Source: DFXE01 sp032054765
GTDB lineage: Bacteria > Bacteroidota > Bacteroidia > Bacteroidales > Tannerellaceae
Direction of reading: 5' to 3'
NCBI GenBank assembly: GCA_032054765.1
Contig: DAMBSC010000008.1
Location: 1-64,000, forward strand
Length of the DNA: 64,000 nucleotides
In this document: positions 26,582-35,985 of the stretch, piece after piece
Numbering within the stretch: the first letter of the stretch is position 1
Layout: every line of letters begins with the position of its first letter
The notes under the pieces: generated by a model
What the model was told of the DNA's origin: nothing
The model's database searches: none
What the model saw: only the letters and a program-made list of their open reading frames with translations
Translations under genes and position numbers: made by a program

Positions 26582-27442
26582 TTATTGAGGAGGAAGATTT
26601 TCAGTCTCGACTTCAACTGCTGTTTCGTCGGGTAGTTCTTCAAATTCGTGATCTTCGGTGGCTTCTCCGTCTTGTTTCTTCTTTAATTCTAAGATAATTT
26701 GTTGAAATTCTTTATCGGTACGTAGCTTCTTTACAGCCATTTTAGCTGCGTTTTGTTGTGATTCTTTTTTAGAATAACCGATCCCTACTCCTATCTGATA
26801 TTCTAAAAGAGTAACACATGTCTGGAAAACAGGGTTTCCATCATTATCCATAAACGATTCTATCAGATCAAAAGAAACCTCCAACTTATTCTTCTGACTC
26901 CATTCTATCAGGCTTGATTTGAAGTTTACTTCTTTACGGGCAATACTGTCAAGATTGATATGTTCTTTGATTATTTTTTCTTCAACAAAACGGTAACATC
27001 CACGGTATCCCTGGTCAAGATAAACGGCACCTATTAAAGCTTCCAGGGCATTACCATATAAATGATTGTTATGCGAATTTAGTTTCGCTGAATATACTAC
27101 CATTTTATTCAAACCCAGTTTAACCGCTATACGGTTTAGGTTCTCACGCTGTACAATCTTTGAACGGGTGTTGGTGAGGAAGCCTTCCCTCCTATTTTGA
27201 AAGTATTTATAAAGAATATCTGCAATGATAGTATCCAATACAGCATCTCCCAGAAATTCCAGACGTTCATTATTCAGCCACCGGCCGTCTCCTGATTCTA
27301 TGGAAGAAGACTTATGCAGAAAGGCTTGTTCGTAGATAGTGATATCATTTGGATAAAAGCCTAAGAGCTTATATAAAGACAAATAAGGCTCCTTGCCTTT
27401 ATGTTTAAGGAGCCTTATTCTTTTATATATACGTTTAAACAC
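26582..27442 (-). CDS. rnc: Ribonuclease III
   Basis: Cleaves double-stranded RNA in rRNA and mRNA processing. The RNase III signature NERLEFLGDAVLD is at residues 58-70 with the metal-binding Glu and Asp, and a second acidic site is within NALEALIGAVYLD. The C-terminal double-stranded RNA-binding domain spans about 175-255 (QNAAKMAVKKL at its end), followed by an acidic tail (GEATEDHEFEELPDETAVEVE). It is the last gene of acpP-fabF-rnc, 17 bp after fabF. The element A terminus lies 6 bp past its stop. Confidence 0.95.
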   Translation of the reverse strand: MFKRIYKRIRLLKHKGKEPYLSLYKLLGFYPNDITIYEQAFLHKSSSIESGDGRWLNNERLEFLGDAVLDTIIADILYKYFQNRREGFLTNTRSKIVQRENLNRIAVKLGLNKMVVYSAKLNSHNNHLYGNALEALIGAVYLDQGYRGCYRFVEEKIIKEHINLDSIARKEVNFKSSLIEWSQKNKLEVSFDLIESFMDNDGNPVFQTCVTLLEYQIGVGIGYSKKESQQNAAKMAVKKLRTDKEFQQIILELKKKQDGEATEDHEFEELPDETAVEVETENLPPQ

Positions 27443-27459
27443 GCTTTACCTTTTGGTTT

Positions 27460-28716
27460 TTATCTTACAAATTTCTTAACGATTACACTTGCATTGTGGC
27501 CACCGAAGCCAAATGTATTAGAAAGCGCTGCGTTAATTTCTCTTTTTTGTGCTTTGTTGAATGTGAAATTCAGCTTGTAGTCAATCTCTTCGTCATCATC
27601 CCCTTCTTCATGATTGATGGTTGGAGGAACAATTCCTTCTTTTATAGCCATGATACATGCTATAGCCTCCAATGCTCCTGCAGCCCCTAATAAGTGGCCT
27701 GTCATAGATTTGGTAGAACTTATGTTGAGCTTATATGCATGGTCGCCGAATACATCTTTAATGGCCTTAGATTCCGAAATATCACCAACCGGAGTTGATG
27801 TGCCGTGAACATTGATATAATCAATTTCTTCCGGCTTCATTTCAGCATCTTCCAATGCGTTCTTCATCACCAACTTAGCTCCCAAACCCTCGGGATGAGA
27901 AGCAGTCAGGTGATAAGCGTCAGCCGACATACCGGTACCTACAACTTCACAATATATTTTAGCGCCTCTTGCCAATGCATGTTCCATTTCTTCAAGAACA
28001 AGACATGCAGAGCCTTCTCCCAACACAAAGCCATCACGACTTTTACTGAACGGACGAGAAGCTGTCTCCGGCGATTCGTTGCGTGTAGAAAGTGCATTCA
28101 TTGCATTAAAACCTCCTACGCCTGCTGCTGATACAGCAGCTTCCGCACCTCCGGTAATAATTGCATTTGCCTTACCTAATCGGATGTAATTGAACGCATC
28201 GGAAATTGCATTTGTTGATGAAGCACATGCCGATACTGTAGCAAAGTTAGGGCCTCTGAAACCATATATCATAGATATCTGGCCGGCAGCAATATCAGAA
28301 ATCATCTTAGGGATAAAGAACGGATTGAAACGTGGACCTCGCTCCGGATCATATCCTCTTACTTCTTCTTCAAATGTTTTGATACCTCCGATACCGGATG
28401 CGAAGATAACCCCAATACGGTCAAGGTCTTCCTTTTCCAGGTCAAATGCTGAATCAGCAATAGCATCCTGAGCAGCTCCAATCGCCAGTAATGAATAACG
28501 GTCGCACTTGCGGGCTTCTTTCCGGTCCATTATTTTTAATGGATCGAAATCTTTTACCTCGCAGGCAAAATGTGTTTTGAATTTCTCTGCATCAAACTGA
28601 GTAATAGGCCCTGCGCCACTTTTCCCGTTAATAAGACCCTCCCAGGTTTCTGCAAGGGTATTACCAAGCGGAGTGATAGCACCAAGACCTGTTACTACAA
28701 CTCTTTTTAATTCCAT
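27460..28716 (-). CDS. fabF: Beta-ketoacyl-ACP synthase II
   Basis: Condenses malonyl-ACP with acyl-ACP in fatty-acid elongation. The 418-residue thiolase-fold protein has the complete Cys-His-His triad: Cys164 (SACASS), His304 (HGTSTPVGD) and His341 (TGHLLGAAG). It lies 21 bp downstream of acpP, the carrier protein it uses, and upstream of rnc, a common bacterial order. Confidence 0.97.
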   Translation of the reverse strand: MELKRVVVTGLGAITPLGNTLAETWEGLINGKSGAGPITQFDAEKFKTHFACEVKDFDPLKIMDRKEARKCDRYSLLAIGAAQDAIADSAFDLEKEDLDRIGVIFASGIGGIKTFEEEVRGYDPERGPRFNPFFIPKMISDIAAGQISMIYGFRGPNFATVSACASSTNAISDAFNYIRLGKANAIITGGAEAAVSAAGVGGFNAMNALSTRNESPETASRPFSKSRDGFVLGEGSACLVLEEMEHALARGAKIYCEVVGTGMSADAYHLTASHPEGLGAKLVMKNALEDAEMKPEEIDYINVHGTSTPVGDISESKAIKDVFGDHAYKLNISSTKSMTGHLLGAAGALEAIACIMAIKEGIVPPTINHEEGDDDEEIDYKLNFTFNKAQKREINAALSNTFGFGGHNASVIVKKFVR

Positions 28717-28737
28717 AAATGTGATTAAAAGGTGGGA

Positions 28738-28974
28738 TTACTTCGCGTTCTCTTCGATATAAGCGATAGCGTCGCCTACTGTTGTAATCTTTTCTGCTTG
28801 ATCGTCCGGAATTGAGATACCGAATTCTTTTTCGAATTCCATAATCAACTCAACTGTGTCAAGAGAGTCTGCTCCTAAATCATTAGTAAAGCTCGCTTCG
28901 TTAGTAACTTCTGTTTCTTCAACACTTAACTTATCAACGATAATAGCTTTAACTCTAGATGCAACTTCAGACAT
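28738..28974 (-). CDS. acpP: Acyl carrier protein
   Basis: A 78-residue acidic helical protein. The phosphopantetheine attachment Ser37 lies in GADSLDTVELIMEFE, matching the universal DSL motif. It carries growing acyl chains for fabF, encoded just downstream. First gene of the acpP-fabF-rnc operon; its promoter must lie in the 157-bp spacer shared with the divergent purN gene. Confidence 0.97.
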   Translation of the reverse strand: MSEVASRVKAIIVDKLSVEETEVTNEASFTNDLGADSLDTVELIMEFEKEFGISIPDDQAEKITTVGDAIAYIEENAK

Positions 28975-29131
28975 AACTTTTTCAATTTAGATTAATAAAT
29001 ATGAATATACTTTTTAAATTTGCAGTGCAAAGAAAAGCATTTTTTATGTTATAAAACAAATATAACAGCTAAAAAAATGCCAATAATTGCACATTTTTTC
29101 TTTTCTTGTGCATTAATGAAAGAATATAAGC

Positions 29132-29716
29132 ATGAAAAATATAGCCATTTTCGCTTCCGGATCGGGTACCAATGCGGAAAATATTATTAAATATTTCACG
29201 AACCATCAGGAGATTAAAGTCGTTGTGGTTTTGTCGAACAACAGGAATGTTGGCGTGCATGCACGTGTTAACAACCTGGGAGTTCCTTCTTTTGTATTTA
29301 ACAGAGAAGAATTTACCGTCGGTAAATTAGTTATAGATAAACTGGAAGAATATAATGTAGATTTTATTGTTTTGGCCGGGTTTATGAATAAAATTTCTGC
29401 TCCACTGCTGAATGCTTATCCCGATAAGATTATCAATATCCATCCTGCCCTTTTACCTAAGTACGGCGGAAAAGGTATGTTTGGTATGCATGTCCATGAG
29501 GCCGTCAAAGCGGCAAAGGAGGAAGAATCCGGTATCACTATACATTATATTAATGAAAACTATGATGAAGGGGATATAATCTTTCAAGCAAAATGTCCCG
29601 TTCTTCCTACCGATACAGCCGAAGATATTGCCGTTAAAGTGCATTCTTTGGAATATGCCAATTATCCACGGATTATAGAAAAGTTACTTACCTCTTCCGG
29701 TAAATCACCAGTATAA
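29132..29716 (+). CDS. purN: Phosphoribosylglycinamide formyltransferase
   Basis: Transfers a formyl group from 10-formyl-tetrahydrofolate to GAR in purine synthesis. The 194-residue length is normal. Visible motifs are IAIFASGSGTNAENII at the N-terminus, the HPALLPKYGGKGMFGMHVHEAV active-site block with catalytic Asn (IINIHPALLP) and His, and ESGITIHYINENYDEGDII with the catalytic Asp. Divergent from acpP. Its 3' end overlaps the tail of the opposite-strand chromate transporter gene by 12 bp. Confidence 0.95.
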   Translation: MKNIAIFASGSGTNAENIIKYFTNHQEIKVVVVLSNNRNVGVHARVNNLGVPSFVFNREEFTVGKLVIDKLEEYNVDFIVLAGFMNKISAPLLNAYPDKIINIHPALLPKYGGKGMFGMHVHEAVKAAKEEESGITIHYINENYDEGDIIFQAKCPVLPTDTAEDIAVKVHSLEYANYPRIIEKLLTSSGKSPV

Positions 29717-30256
29717 TACTAATCCGGCTATACCGGCAATAAAGATCATCAGAATGGGATGTACTTTAAACTTCCAGGTAAGAAGAAAGGCTACTCCAAA
29801 TATCAGGAAGCTTTTGTAATCGATAAAGTTTTCACTATTCATTAGAAGCAGAGCTGCCGCAGCAATCAATCCAACGGTTGCAGGACGGAGACCGAGGAAA
29901 GCGGCTTCGACATATTTATTCTTTTTAAAACGAAGAAAATAGTATGAAATAATTAATACAAGAATAAAAGAGGGAAGGCATACGGCGAAAGTACTTATAC
30001 AAGAGCCCAGAATAGCCATTTCCGGAGAATATCCCGCATTATGTACAGCAGTGTATCCTATATAAGTAGCACTATTTATACCTATCGGACCGGGAGTCAT
30101 TTGCGAGATAGCGACTACATCCGTAAATTCCTGTAATGATATCCATCCGTATTTGTCTACTACTTCAGCCTGTATCAGTGAAAGCATGGCATATCCACCA
30201 CCGAAACCAAACAAACCGATCTTAATATATACCCAGAATAGTTGCAGAAATATCAT
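29705..30256 (-). CDS. Chromate transporter family, half 2
   Basis: A 183-residue ChrA-type half transporter. It has the family start FFxIGLFGFGGGYAMLSLIQAEVVDKYGWIS, followed by FTDVVAISQMTPGPIGINSATYIGY and about five membrane segments. Bacteroidota often encode the two homologous halves of ChrA as separate genes; the partner is 1 bp upstream. Its substrate may be chromate or another oxyanion. The presence of two halves suggests a heterodimer. Confidence 0.9.
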   Translation of the reverse strand: MIFLQLFWVYIKIGLFGFGGGYAMLSLIQAEVVDKYGWISLQEFTDVVAISQMTPGPIGINSATYIGYTAVHNAGYSPEMAILGSCISTFAVCLPSFILVLIISYYFLRFKKNKYVEAAFLGLRPATVGLIAAAALLLMNSENFIDYKSFLIFGVAFLLTWKFKVHPILMIFIAGIAGLVLYW

Positions 30257-30257
30257 A

Positions 30258-30788
30258 TCAGTTTTTCTTTATTTTTAGTCCGTATATAAGTCCGCCTATA
30301 GCAGCAGCCAAGATAATATAAACGGGAGAAACTCCCAACAGCCATATCAACAAAGCTGAAACAAGAGCGATAATAGCAGTTTTCCAGGTAAGACCGATAG
30401 ATTGAGCGGCTGTGATACACGGTACGGCAATCAAAGCAACTACCGCGGGCCGTAGCCCTTTAAAGATTTTCTCTATCCATACATTATCCTGAATGCGGGT
30501 AAAGAAAAGCGCTATAGCAAGCATGATGAAGAAAGAGGGTAATATGGTACCCAAGGCACAAACAATGCTACCGGGAACTTTCTTTAATTTGTATCCTAAA
30601 AAAATAGATATATTAACAGCAAATATGCCGGGCAACGATTGTGCCACGGCAAACAAGTCTATAAAATCTTCTTTCGTTATCCAGCCACGATTGATTACTT
30701 CCCGCTCAATTAAGGGAAGCATAGCATAACCTCCTCCAATGGTAAAGGTTCCTATACGTACAAATGTAAAAAATAGGGTCCAATACAT
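30258..30788 (-). CDS. Chromate transporter family, half 1
   Basis: A 176-residue ChrA-type half transporter with FVRIGTFTIGGGYAMLPLIEREVINRGWITKEDFIDLFAVAQSLPGIFAVNISIFLGY and further hydrophobic segments. It is paralogous to the next gene (same GGGYAML and P-G-x-x-x-N motifs) and directly follows gldN with a 2-bp gap. It may therefore be transcribed with the type IX secretion operon, although no functional link is known. Confidence 0.9.
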   Translation of the reverse strand: MYWTLFFTFVRIGTFTIGGGYAMLPLIEREVINRGWITKEDFIDLFAVAQSLPGIFAVNISIFLGYKLKKVPGSIVCALGTILPSFFIMLAIALFFTRIQDNVWIEKIFKGLRPAVVALIAVPCITAAQSIGLTWKTAIIALVSALLIWLLGVSPVYIILAAAIGGLIYGLKIKKN

Positions 30789-30790
30789 TT

Positions 30791-31858
30791 TTACCTTCTG
30801 CGACGTACACTACGGACAGGTGCACTACTTTCTGCTTTTGGTGTCGATACTTTGGGTTGTTTAGTCTTTGTTTCTTTTGCTGCTTTCTCTACACGTTTTG
30901 CGGATCTTGCCGCTTTCTTTGATTGTTTAGTATCCGCCACTTGTTGGGTGGTATCGGGTTCCCAATACAATGACTTTTCGAAAGACTGCAACTGGTTTTC
31001 AATTTCTTTTTGGGCCAGTTGGAGAGAGTCAGGTTGCGGATAATATTCGCGCAATGTTTTATTCATCAGATTCTCTGTCTTGATGATCTCACCATCAAAC
31101 ATACGACGGCGGAAATAATCATCAATGGTGAATGTCATCGCATTATTAATATTGGATGTCATGATCTTTGAATTGGTGATATATGGGCGAAGGTTCTCAT
31201 ACGGCAACCAAAATAACGGGGTGCGTTGTTCTCCTAAATCACCGATAATGGTCATGATCGGACAGATAGCCAATGTCTTTACATCAAATACGGAATTATT
31301 CTGATCGAAATACCAGGCTTCTTTTACGAAATACGAAAGTACTTCTCCTGAGGGTACATCACTTTCATTAATTATATAAGAAGCAGGTTCTCCTCCTTTA
31401 CCCGGTAATTCTTCGTAATATATCTGTGTACGATCCAATACGTTTTTGAAGTCTACGATATGGTCATCATCAAATGCTTCATAGCTATCTAAATATTCAT
31501 AAGCAGTCAATTTGCCTTCGCTCATCAACTGGAAGATTGTCGAGAAAAGATTCATATTCCCATTGACGGGGCGTACCGGATAATATAAAGGAGCATTCTG
31601 TTCTTTATTCATATCTATTTCACGATAGATCACACGCATCCATCTGGCATTGCCTATTTCCTGAGTCATGCGTTCGTTCATATCTTGTGCGCGAACAGTC
31701 AATTCAGGTAAACCGGAATTTTTCTTATCAGCCTCTCTGCTGCCGGTACGAGCTTGGGGTGATCGGCGTTCTTGCTCTGCATTCCCTTCCTGAGCATATA
31801 GAGAGCCGGTAATCATCAGAGCACTTATTAAAGCTAATATATAATACAAACGTTTCAT
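30791..31858 (-). CDS. gldN: Type IX secretion periplasmic ring protein GldN/PorN
   Basis: A 355-residue secreted protein (signal peptide MKRLYYILALISALMITGSLYAQ). The body matches GldN/PorN: MTQEIGNARWMRVIYREIDMNKEQNAPLYYPV near residue 65 and PICPIMTIIG-like and TFTIDDYFRRRMFDGEI segments later on. With GldK it forms the outer-membrane-associated ring of the type IX secretion system. The C-terminal 60 residues are a Lys/Ala/Arg-rich tail. It is the last secretion gene of the porP-gldKLMN operon. Confidence 0.93.
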   Translation of the reverse strand: MKRLYYILALISALMITGSLYAQEGNAEQERRSPQARTGSREADKKNSGLPELTVRAQDMNERMTQEIGNARWMRVIYREIDMNKEQNAPLYYPVRPVNGNMNLFSTIFQLMSEGKLTAYEYLDSYEAFDDDHIVDFKNVLDRTQIYYEELPGKGGEPASYIINESDVPSGEVLSYFVKEAWYFDQNNSVFDVKTLAICPIMTIIGDLGEQRTPLFWLPYENLRPYITNSKIMTSNINNAMTFTIDDYFRRRMFDGEIIKTENLMNKTLREYYPQPDSLQLAQKEIENQLQSFEKSLYWEPDTTQQVADTKQSKKAARSAKRVEKAAKETKTKQPKVSTPKAESSAPVRSVRRRR

Positions 31859-31865
31859 ATCTTAG

Positions 31866-33443
31866 TTATTGATTTACAGTTATTTCAAGCGGCGACTCCA
31901 AACGTCTTTCTGCACCACTCGGGTCTCTTACTACTATATTGGATATGTAGAAGCGTTTTCCACGTGCTAAATTACGAATATAATCTTTTTGACGATCGGT
32001 AAAGTTCGTACTCTGCGAAGTTTCCGATATCATTAAACCAAACGAGTCGAAGTAATTAAGATCAAAACGTAATACGGTAAATTTAGCATCCAGCAAACCA
32101 TCTACATATCCTGCAAGGATACCATCAACCGACATCAGGTTTCGTTTAGCGATCGTTCCGCCTCTGAACCTACGGGTGTTACCGTTTGCATCTTTATAAT
32201 CGATATAAGCCACAGGGTCGGGTAAAGGTAATACACGGAAACGTTGGGTTCCCATAGTCGATGAGCGTCCTTCTATTGTCGCTGTAACGGTAACAATAGC
32301 TTCCGTTGCGCCTACATCCGGAATAGCGACCCATTCCCCGTTACCCGTCTTATTTAATTTTCCGTTAGTAATACTTGCGTTTATGCTTGCGTTGGGTACT
32401 CCCGGTACGGCAATACGTATGGGGTTGTTGTATGGCGCATACAATACATTCATTAATGTAGGAGCGACAGTAGCACTTGGTTCTATTACCAGATAATTTT
32501 CCTCGAAATTGTATTTAATAGGACTTCCGTCATTAGCTTGTGCTTCAATATATCCTTTTAAAACAGAAGTTCCAGTTCCGGAAGTAGGTATAGAAACTTT
32601 ACCGTTATCTAATCGTACAAAGTTATTAGGGCTTTTTTCCCAATAAACCTCCGGTATTTGAGTAGAGTCAATAGCTGATAAAACAACATTCGCGTTATAG
32701 TTGGTTCCGCTGACAACAAATCTTGCGTCCGGTATAACCTGAGGCTTAATAAGATTCACGCGACTATCACCCATATCGACCTGATTGACCAGATTAGCAA
32801 GGACTTCTCCTTGTGCATATCGAATGTCGCTTTGTAGCTTGGTAAGCAATGTAACAGCTGCCGCTACCGGCATATTCTCAAAGAGAGCTTCTTCCCACTT
32901 CCGTTGAGTAAGACCTACTTGTTTAGGAGCTTTTGTACTGAGACTTTCTTCAATAATACTCTTCTTGGAAGGATCGTCAACCATACCTGTCATTATTGTC
33001 CGGTATGTATCCAGATTTTCTCTTAGCACTTCACCTTCTCCATTGATTGGAGCCAGCATAATACGGGAAGCTGCTTCCAAATCGTCTTTATGGTCGATGT
33101 TATTTACGTTTCCATCTTTCCCGTCAGCCACTTTCACAATACGAACTTTCAGGTCTTGTATATAGTTATACAAGCTATCAGAAGCAATGTTTACATCCCG
33201 CCCTTTATCATACCACTGTTGGGCTTTGCTTTGATTATTATCGTATGCTTTTTGTAGTTCGTTCTCCACAATTTTATTACGATTAGTCGTATTCATTATG
33301 GATGTAAGCAAACTATCTTCCACCAAACCAAATCCGTCAAGTACTTCCGACGATACATTGAGCGCCATCATAGCGATGAACACAATGTACATCAGATTGA
33401 TCATCTTCTGACGTGGTGAATTAGGATTATTTCCTACTGCCAT
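31866..33443 (-). CDS. gldM: Type IX secretion motor protein GldM/PorM
   Basis: A 525-residue protein anchored by one N-terminal helix: PRQKMINLMYIVFIAMMALNVSSEVLDGFGLV, a hallmark of GldM, with the family's conserved Glu within the helix. A large periplasmic region of four domains follows. GldM and GldL form the proton-driven rotary motor of the type IX secretion system and of gliding in gliding species. It lies between gldL (8 bp) and gldN (7 bp). Confidence 0.95.
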   Translation of the reverse strand: MAVGNNPNSPRQKMINLMYIVFIAMMALNVSSEVLDGFGLVEDSLLTSIMNTTNRNKIVENELQKAYDNNQSKAQQWYDKGRDVNIASDSLYNYIQDLKVRIVKVADGKDGNVNNIDHKDDLEAASRIMLAPINGEGEVLRENLDTYRTIMTGMVDDPSKKSIIEESLSTKAPKQVGLTQRKWEEALFENMPVAAAVTLLTKLQSDIRYAQGEVLANLVNQVDMGDSRVNLIKPQVIPDARFVVSGTNYNANVVLSAIDSTQIPEVYWEKSPNNFVRLDNGKVSIPTSGTGTSVLKGYIEAQANDGSPIKYNFEENYLVIEPSATVAPTLMNVLYAPYNNPIRIAVPGVPNASINASITNGKLNKTGNGEWVAIPDVGATEAIVTVTATIEGRSSTMGTQRFRVLPLPDPVAYIDYKDANGNTRRFRGGTIAKRNLMSVDGILAGYVDGLLDAKFTVLRFDLNYFDSFGLMISETSQSTNFTDRQKDYIRNLARGKRFYISNIVVRDPSGAERRLESPLEITVNQ

Positions 33444-33451
33444 CTTCTTCT

Positions 33452-34519
33452 TTACTTATTGTAAGGTGATTGATACGGATTCCCTTGTGGGGGTTGTTGT
33501 TGATATGGTTGTTGTTGGTATTGCGGCTGTTGAGGGGGCTGTTGTTGATATGGGTTTTGAGGTATCGGCCCCATATTAACAGTCATAGCACTTAACAGAC
33601 GACTGTATACCTGGTTCAATTGTGTTAGCTGCTGGGCCATTCGTTCTGTTTCCGTACGGAAAACAGAACTATCGGTCAATGAACCATCATATAAATCTTT
33701 GATTCGATTCAATCCTGAATTGATGTGCTCTATAGAATTGATCTGTGAACTGATACTCTTCAGTTGCATTTCATAGATCGTATTCAAGCCGTTAAGGTTA
33801 CGGTTCAACAGTTCCATTTGTTCCACATAGCCTTGTGAGTTACGCGTAATGCCATCCGAGTTATTGGTGATGTGCTGATATGAATTCAATAACGTATCAG
33901 AAACATTTGTCAAAGAATCGGTTACTTTGCTGAAACGATCCATATTCTCCGACATAGACGAAAGCTGATCAAGATAATTCTGCGTTGCATCTGTCAGTTC
34001 AGCCATCTTGGATATCTGCTCGGCAGCCGCGCTTAATTTCTTTATACTGGTAGACAGATTCTTGGTATCTTCTTCAGAGACATCCAAAGGAGATATACCT
34101 ATACCGCCCAATGTTTGTGCTGAAACTTTTCCTCCGGTTACATTAAGACCTGACAGGTTGGTTCCTGACGATGTATCGTCATCTTCTATGTTAGCACTTG
34201 AATGCATTATAGTTGATATAGGAGTTCCGGTAAAATCCGGACGGTCCATTGGATTCTTTGATTTCAATACAGGGAAAACATCTTCCCAATGATATTCCGA
34301 ACTGGGTTTCTCAAAACCAAAAACAAAGAATACCAGAAACTCTGTAACCATACCTACTGCTAAAAGAGTATTACCTCCCGGAAGGTGGAGTATCTTAAAC
34401 ATGGCGCCTAATATAACAATAGAAGCTCCCCAACTGTAAAAGAAATTCAGCAGGCGCTTTCCTTTGTCACTGGAAAGATACATTTCCACTCTATTTTTAT
34501 ATCTTCTATACTTTCCCAT
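33452..34519 (-). CDS. gldL: Type IX secretion motor protein GldL/PorL
   Basis: A 355-residue inner-membrane protein with two helices near the N-terminus (about 23-42, LLNFFYSWGASIVILGAMFKILHLPGG, and about 50-70). These carry the channel, and the GAMFKILHLPGGN loop is family-typical. A coiled-coil cytoplasmic part (about 150-315) follows, then a 40-residue tail made almost wholly of Gln, Pro and Tyr repeats. It is the stator part of the proton motor. The Gln/Pro/Tyr tail varies in the family and is probably a flexible linker. Confidence 0.94.
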   Translation of the reverse strand: MGKYRRYKNRVEMYLSSDKGKRLLNFFYSWGASIVILGAMFKILHLPGGNTLLAVGMVTEFLVFFVFGFEKPSSEYHWEDVFPVLKSKNPMDRPDFTGTPISTIMHSSANIEDDDTSSGTNLSGLNVTGGKVSAQTLGGIGISPLDVSEEDTKNLSTSIKKLSAAAEQISKMAELTDATQNYLDQLSSMSENMDRFSKVTDSLTNVSDTLLNSYQHITNNSDGITRNSQGYVEQMELLNRNLNGLNTIYEMQLKSISSQINSIEHINSGLNRIKDLYDGSLTDSSVFRTETERMAQQLTQLNQVYSRLLSAMTVNMGPIPQNPYQQQPPQQPQYQQQPYQQQPPQGNPYQSPYNK

Positions 34520-34554
34520 TTTATTGAAGTATTTTATCTTGCTTTTTTACTGTT

Positions 34555-35979
34555 TTATTTTTTCCCTTTAGATTTTGAGAATCCTACCTGTGTACGGGCG
34601 CAACGGAAACCAATATATGAACGAGGTACGTTCTGGTATTCAAATGTCCGCATATCCGAACGGATAAATTGAGCTACATCTTTCCATGAACCACCACGAA
34701 CGACTTTCGTTTTCATTGCATAAGGATCTTCTTTTGCTGCATTATAACGCAGATCAGGGTTCATATCATTCATCTGGCTTGGGCCTGATTCTGAATAAAC
34801 AGTAGAAGTCCATTCGGCTACGTTACCTGCCATATCATACAATCCAAACTCATTTGGAGAAAAAGATCCAACACGAGAAGTGATCAGGTGACCGTCTTCT
34901 GTATAATTCCCGTTGCCAGGCTTGAAGTTACCCATAAAGCAACCTTTAGCATTCTGCAGGTCATCCGATGACCAGGGATATTTATTTTCATTCTTACCTG
35001 CGCGGGCTGCATATTCCCATTCACCTTCTGTTGGTAAGCGGAAAGGTTCGAAAGCTTGACCTGCCGGTAGATTCATTGACTCTTTAAATAAGTTTGTACG
35101 CCATACACAAAAAGCGGTAGCCATTTCCCAGGTAACACCTACTACCGGATAATCATCATAACCCGGATGATTGAAGTACATGCGCATGTACGGTTCGTTA
35201 TATGCATTGTTGAAGTCATTCACCCAGGCTGTTTCATCCGGATAAATATTTACAATACGTGTGTGAAGGAAATCCCATTCGCTACTTAACGGGCGGGTAA
35301 TGGTTTCGTTTACAACACGTCCTTCCTCATCAATATAAGCTGTATCTTTTGATATCATTATGATTTCATCCGGATCAACAGTAACATCAGTATTGAGATT
35401 CCGTTGGTTAGGATTAAGACGATGTTTACGCAGTGCAGCCGAAGTATGATCATACCATTCGTACTTAAATAACATCTGATCGGGATCAAGTTTTGTTTCT
35501 CCGGTTATAGGATGTGTATAATTTACACTTTCAATAGCCAATAGTTCATCTTCATTGGCACGCTTCCATGGTATTGGACGATTCCAATTCAGAAAAGGCC
35601 CGATGGGTTCTCCGTAACGGTCTTCTGTGATTATAAACAGATCATTGCCTCCGTAAGCAGGATCAGCCAAACGTTCACGAATGATGGAATCACGAACCCA
35701 ATAAACAAACTGACGGTATTTGGCATTTGTTATTTCTGTCTGATCCATCCAGAAAGCATCAAAAGAGACACCTTTGGTTTCAGGCATCATTCCCCATAAA
35801 GAATCTTTATCATTAGGTCCCATATCAAAAGCTCCTCTTTTGATAAGCACCATGCCATAAGGCGAAGGCTCGTTTACCGCTACGGATCTTGCTCCTGTTA
35901 CTTCACCTCCTCCTAGTCTATTTCTGCCGCAGGAAGGAAGCATGGCTATTACTATAAGTACTAAAAATACTTTTTTCAT
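34555..35979 (-). CDS. gldK: Type IX secretion lipoprotein GldK/PorK
   Basis: A 474-residue lipoprotein (MLPSC, lipidated Cys at residue 17). The body is a formylglycine-generating-enzyme-like fold: GMVLIKRGAFDMG, FWMDQTEITNAKYRQFVYWVRDS, PVVGVTWEMATAFCVWRTNLF, RLPTEGEWEYAARAGKN and WKDVAQFIRSDMRTF with terminal GFRCAR. In GldK/PorK this domain is structural rather than enzymatic. It forms the ring under the outer membrane together with GldN. Sits between porP (6 bp) and gldL. Confidence 0.95.
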   Translation of the reverse strand: MKKVFLVLIVIAMLPSCGRNRLGGGEVTGARSVAVNEPSPYGMVLIKRGAFDMGPNDKDSLWGMMPETKGVSFDAFWMDQTEITNAKYRQFVYWVRDSIIRERLADPAYGGNDLFIITEDRYGEPIGPFLNWNRPIPWKRANEDELLAIESVNYTHPITGETKLDPDQMLFKYEWYDHTSAALRKHRLNPNQRNLNTDVTVDPDEIIMISKDTAYIDEEGRVVNETITRPLSSEWDFLHTRIVNIYPDETAWVNDFNNAYNEPYMRMYFNHPGYDDYPVVGVTWEMATAFCVWRTNLFKESMNLPAGQAFEPFRLPTEGEWEYAARAGKNENKYPWSSDDLQNAKGCFMGNFKPGNGNYTEDGHLITSRVGSFSPNEFGLYDMAGNVAEWTSTVYSESGPSQMNDMNPDLRYNAAKEDPYAMKTKVVRGGSWKDVAQFIRSDMRTFEYQNVPRSYIGFRCARTQVGFSKSKGKK

Positions 35980-35985
35980 ATATTA

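Noticed and set aside
34555..35979. GldK as a formylglycine-generating enzyme that matures the sulfatases
   Set aside because: The fold is similar, but the gene sits in the type IX secretion operon and GldK is a structural ring lipoprotein. The sulfatases are also serine type, which need a radical SAM maturase.
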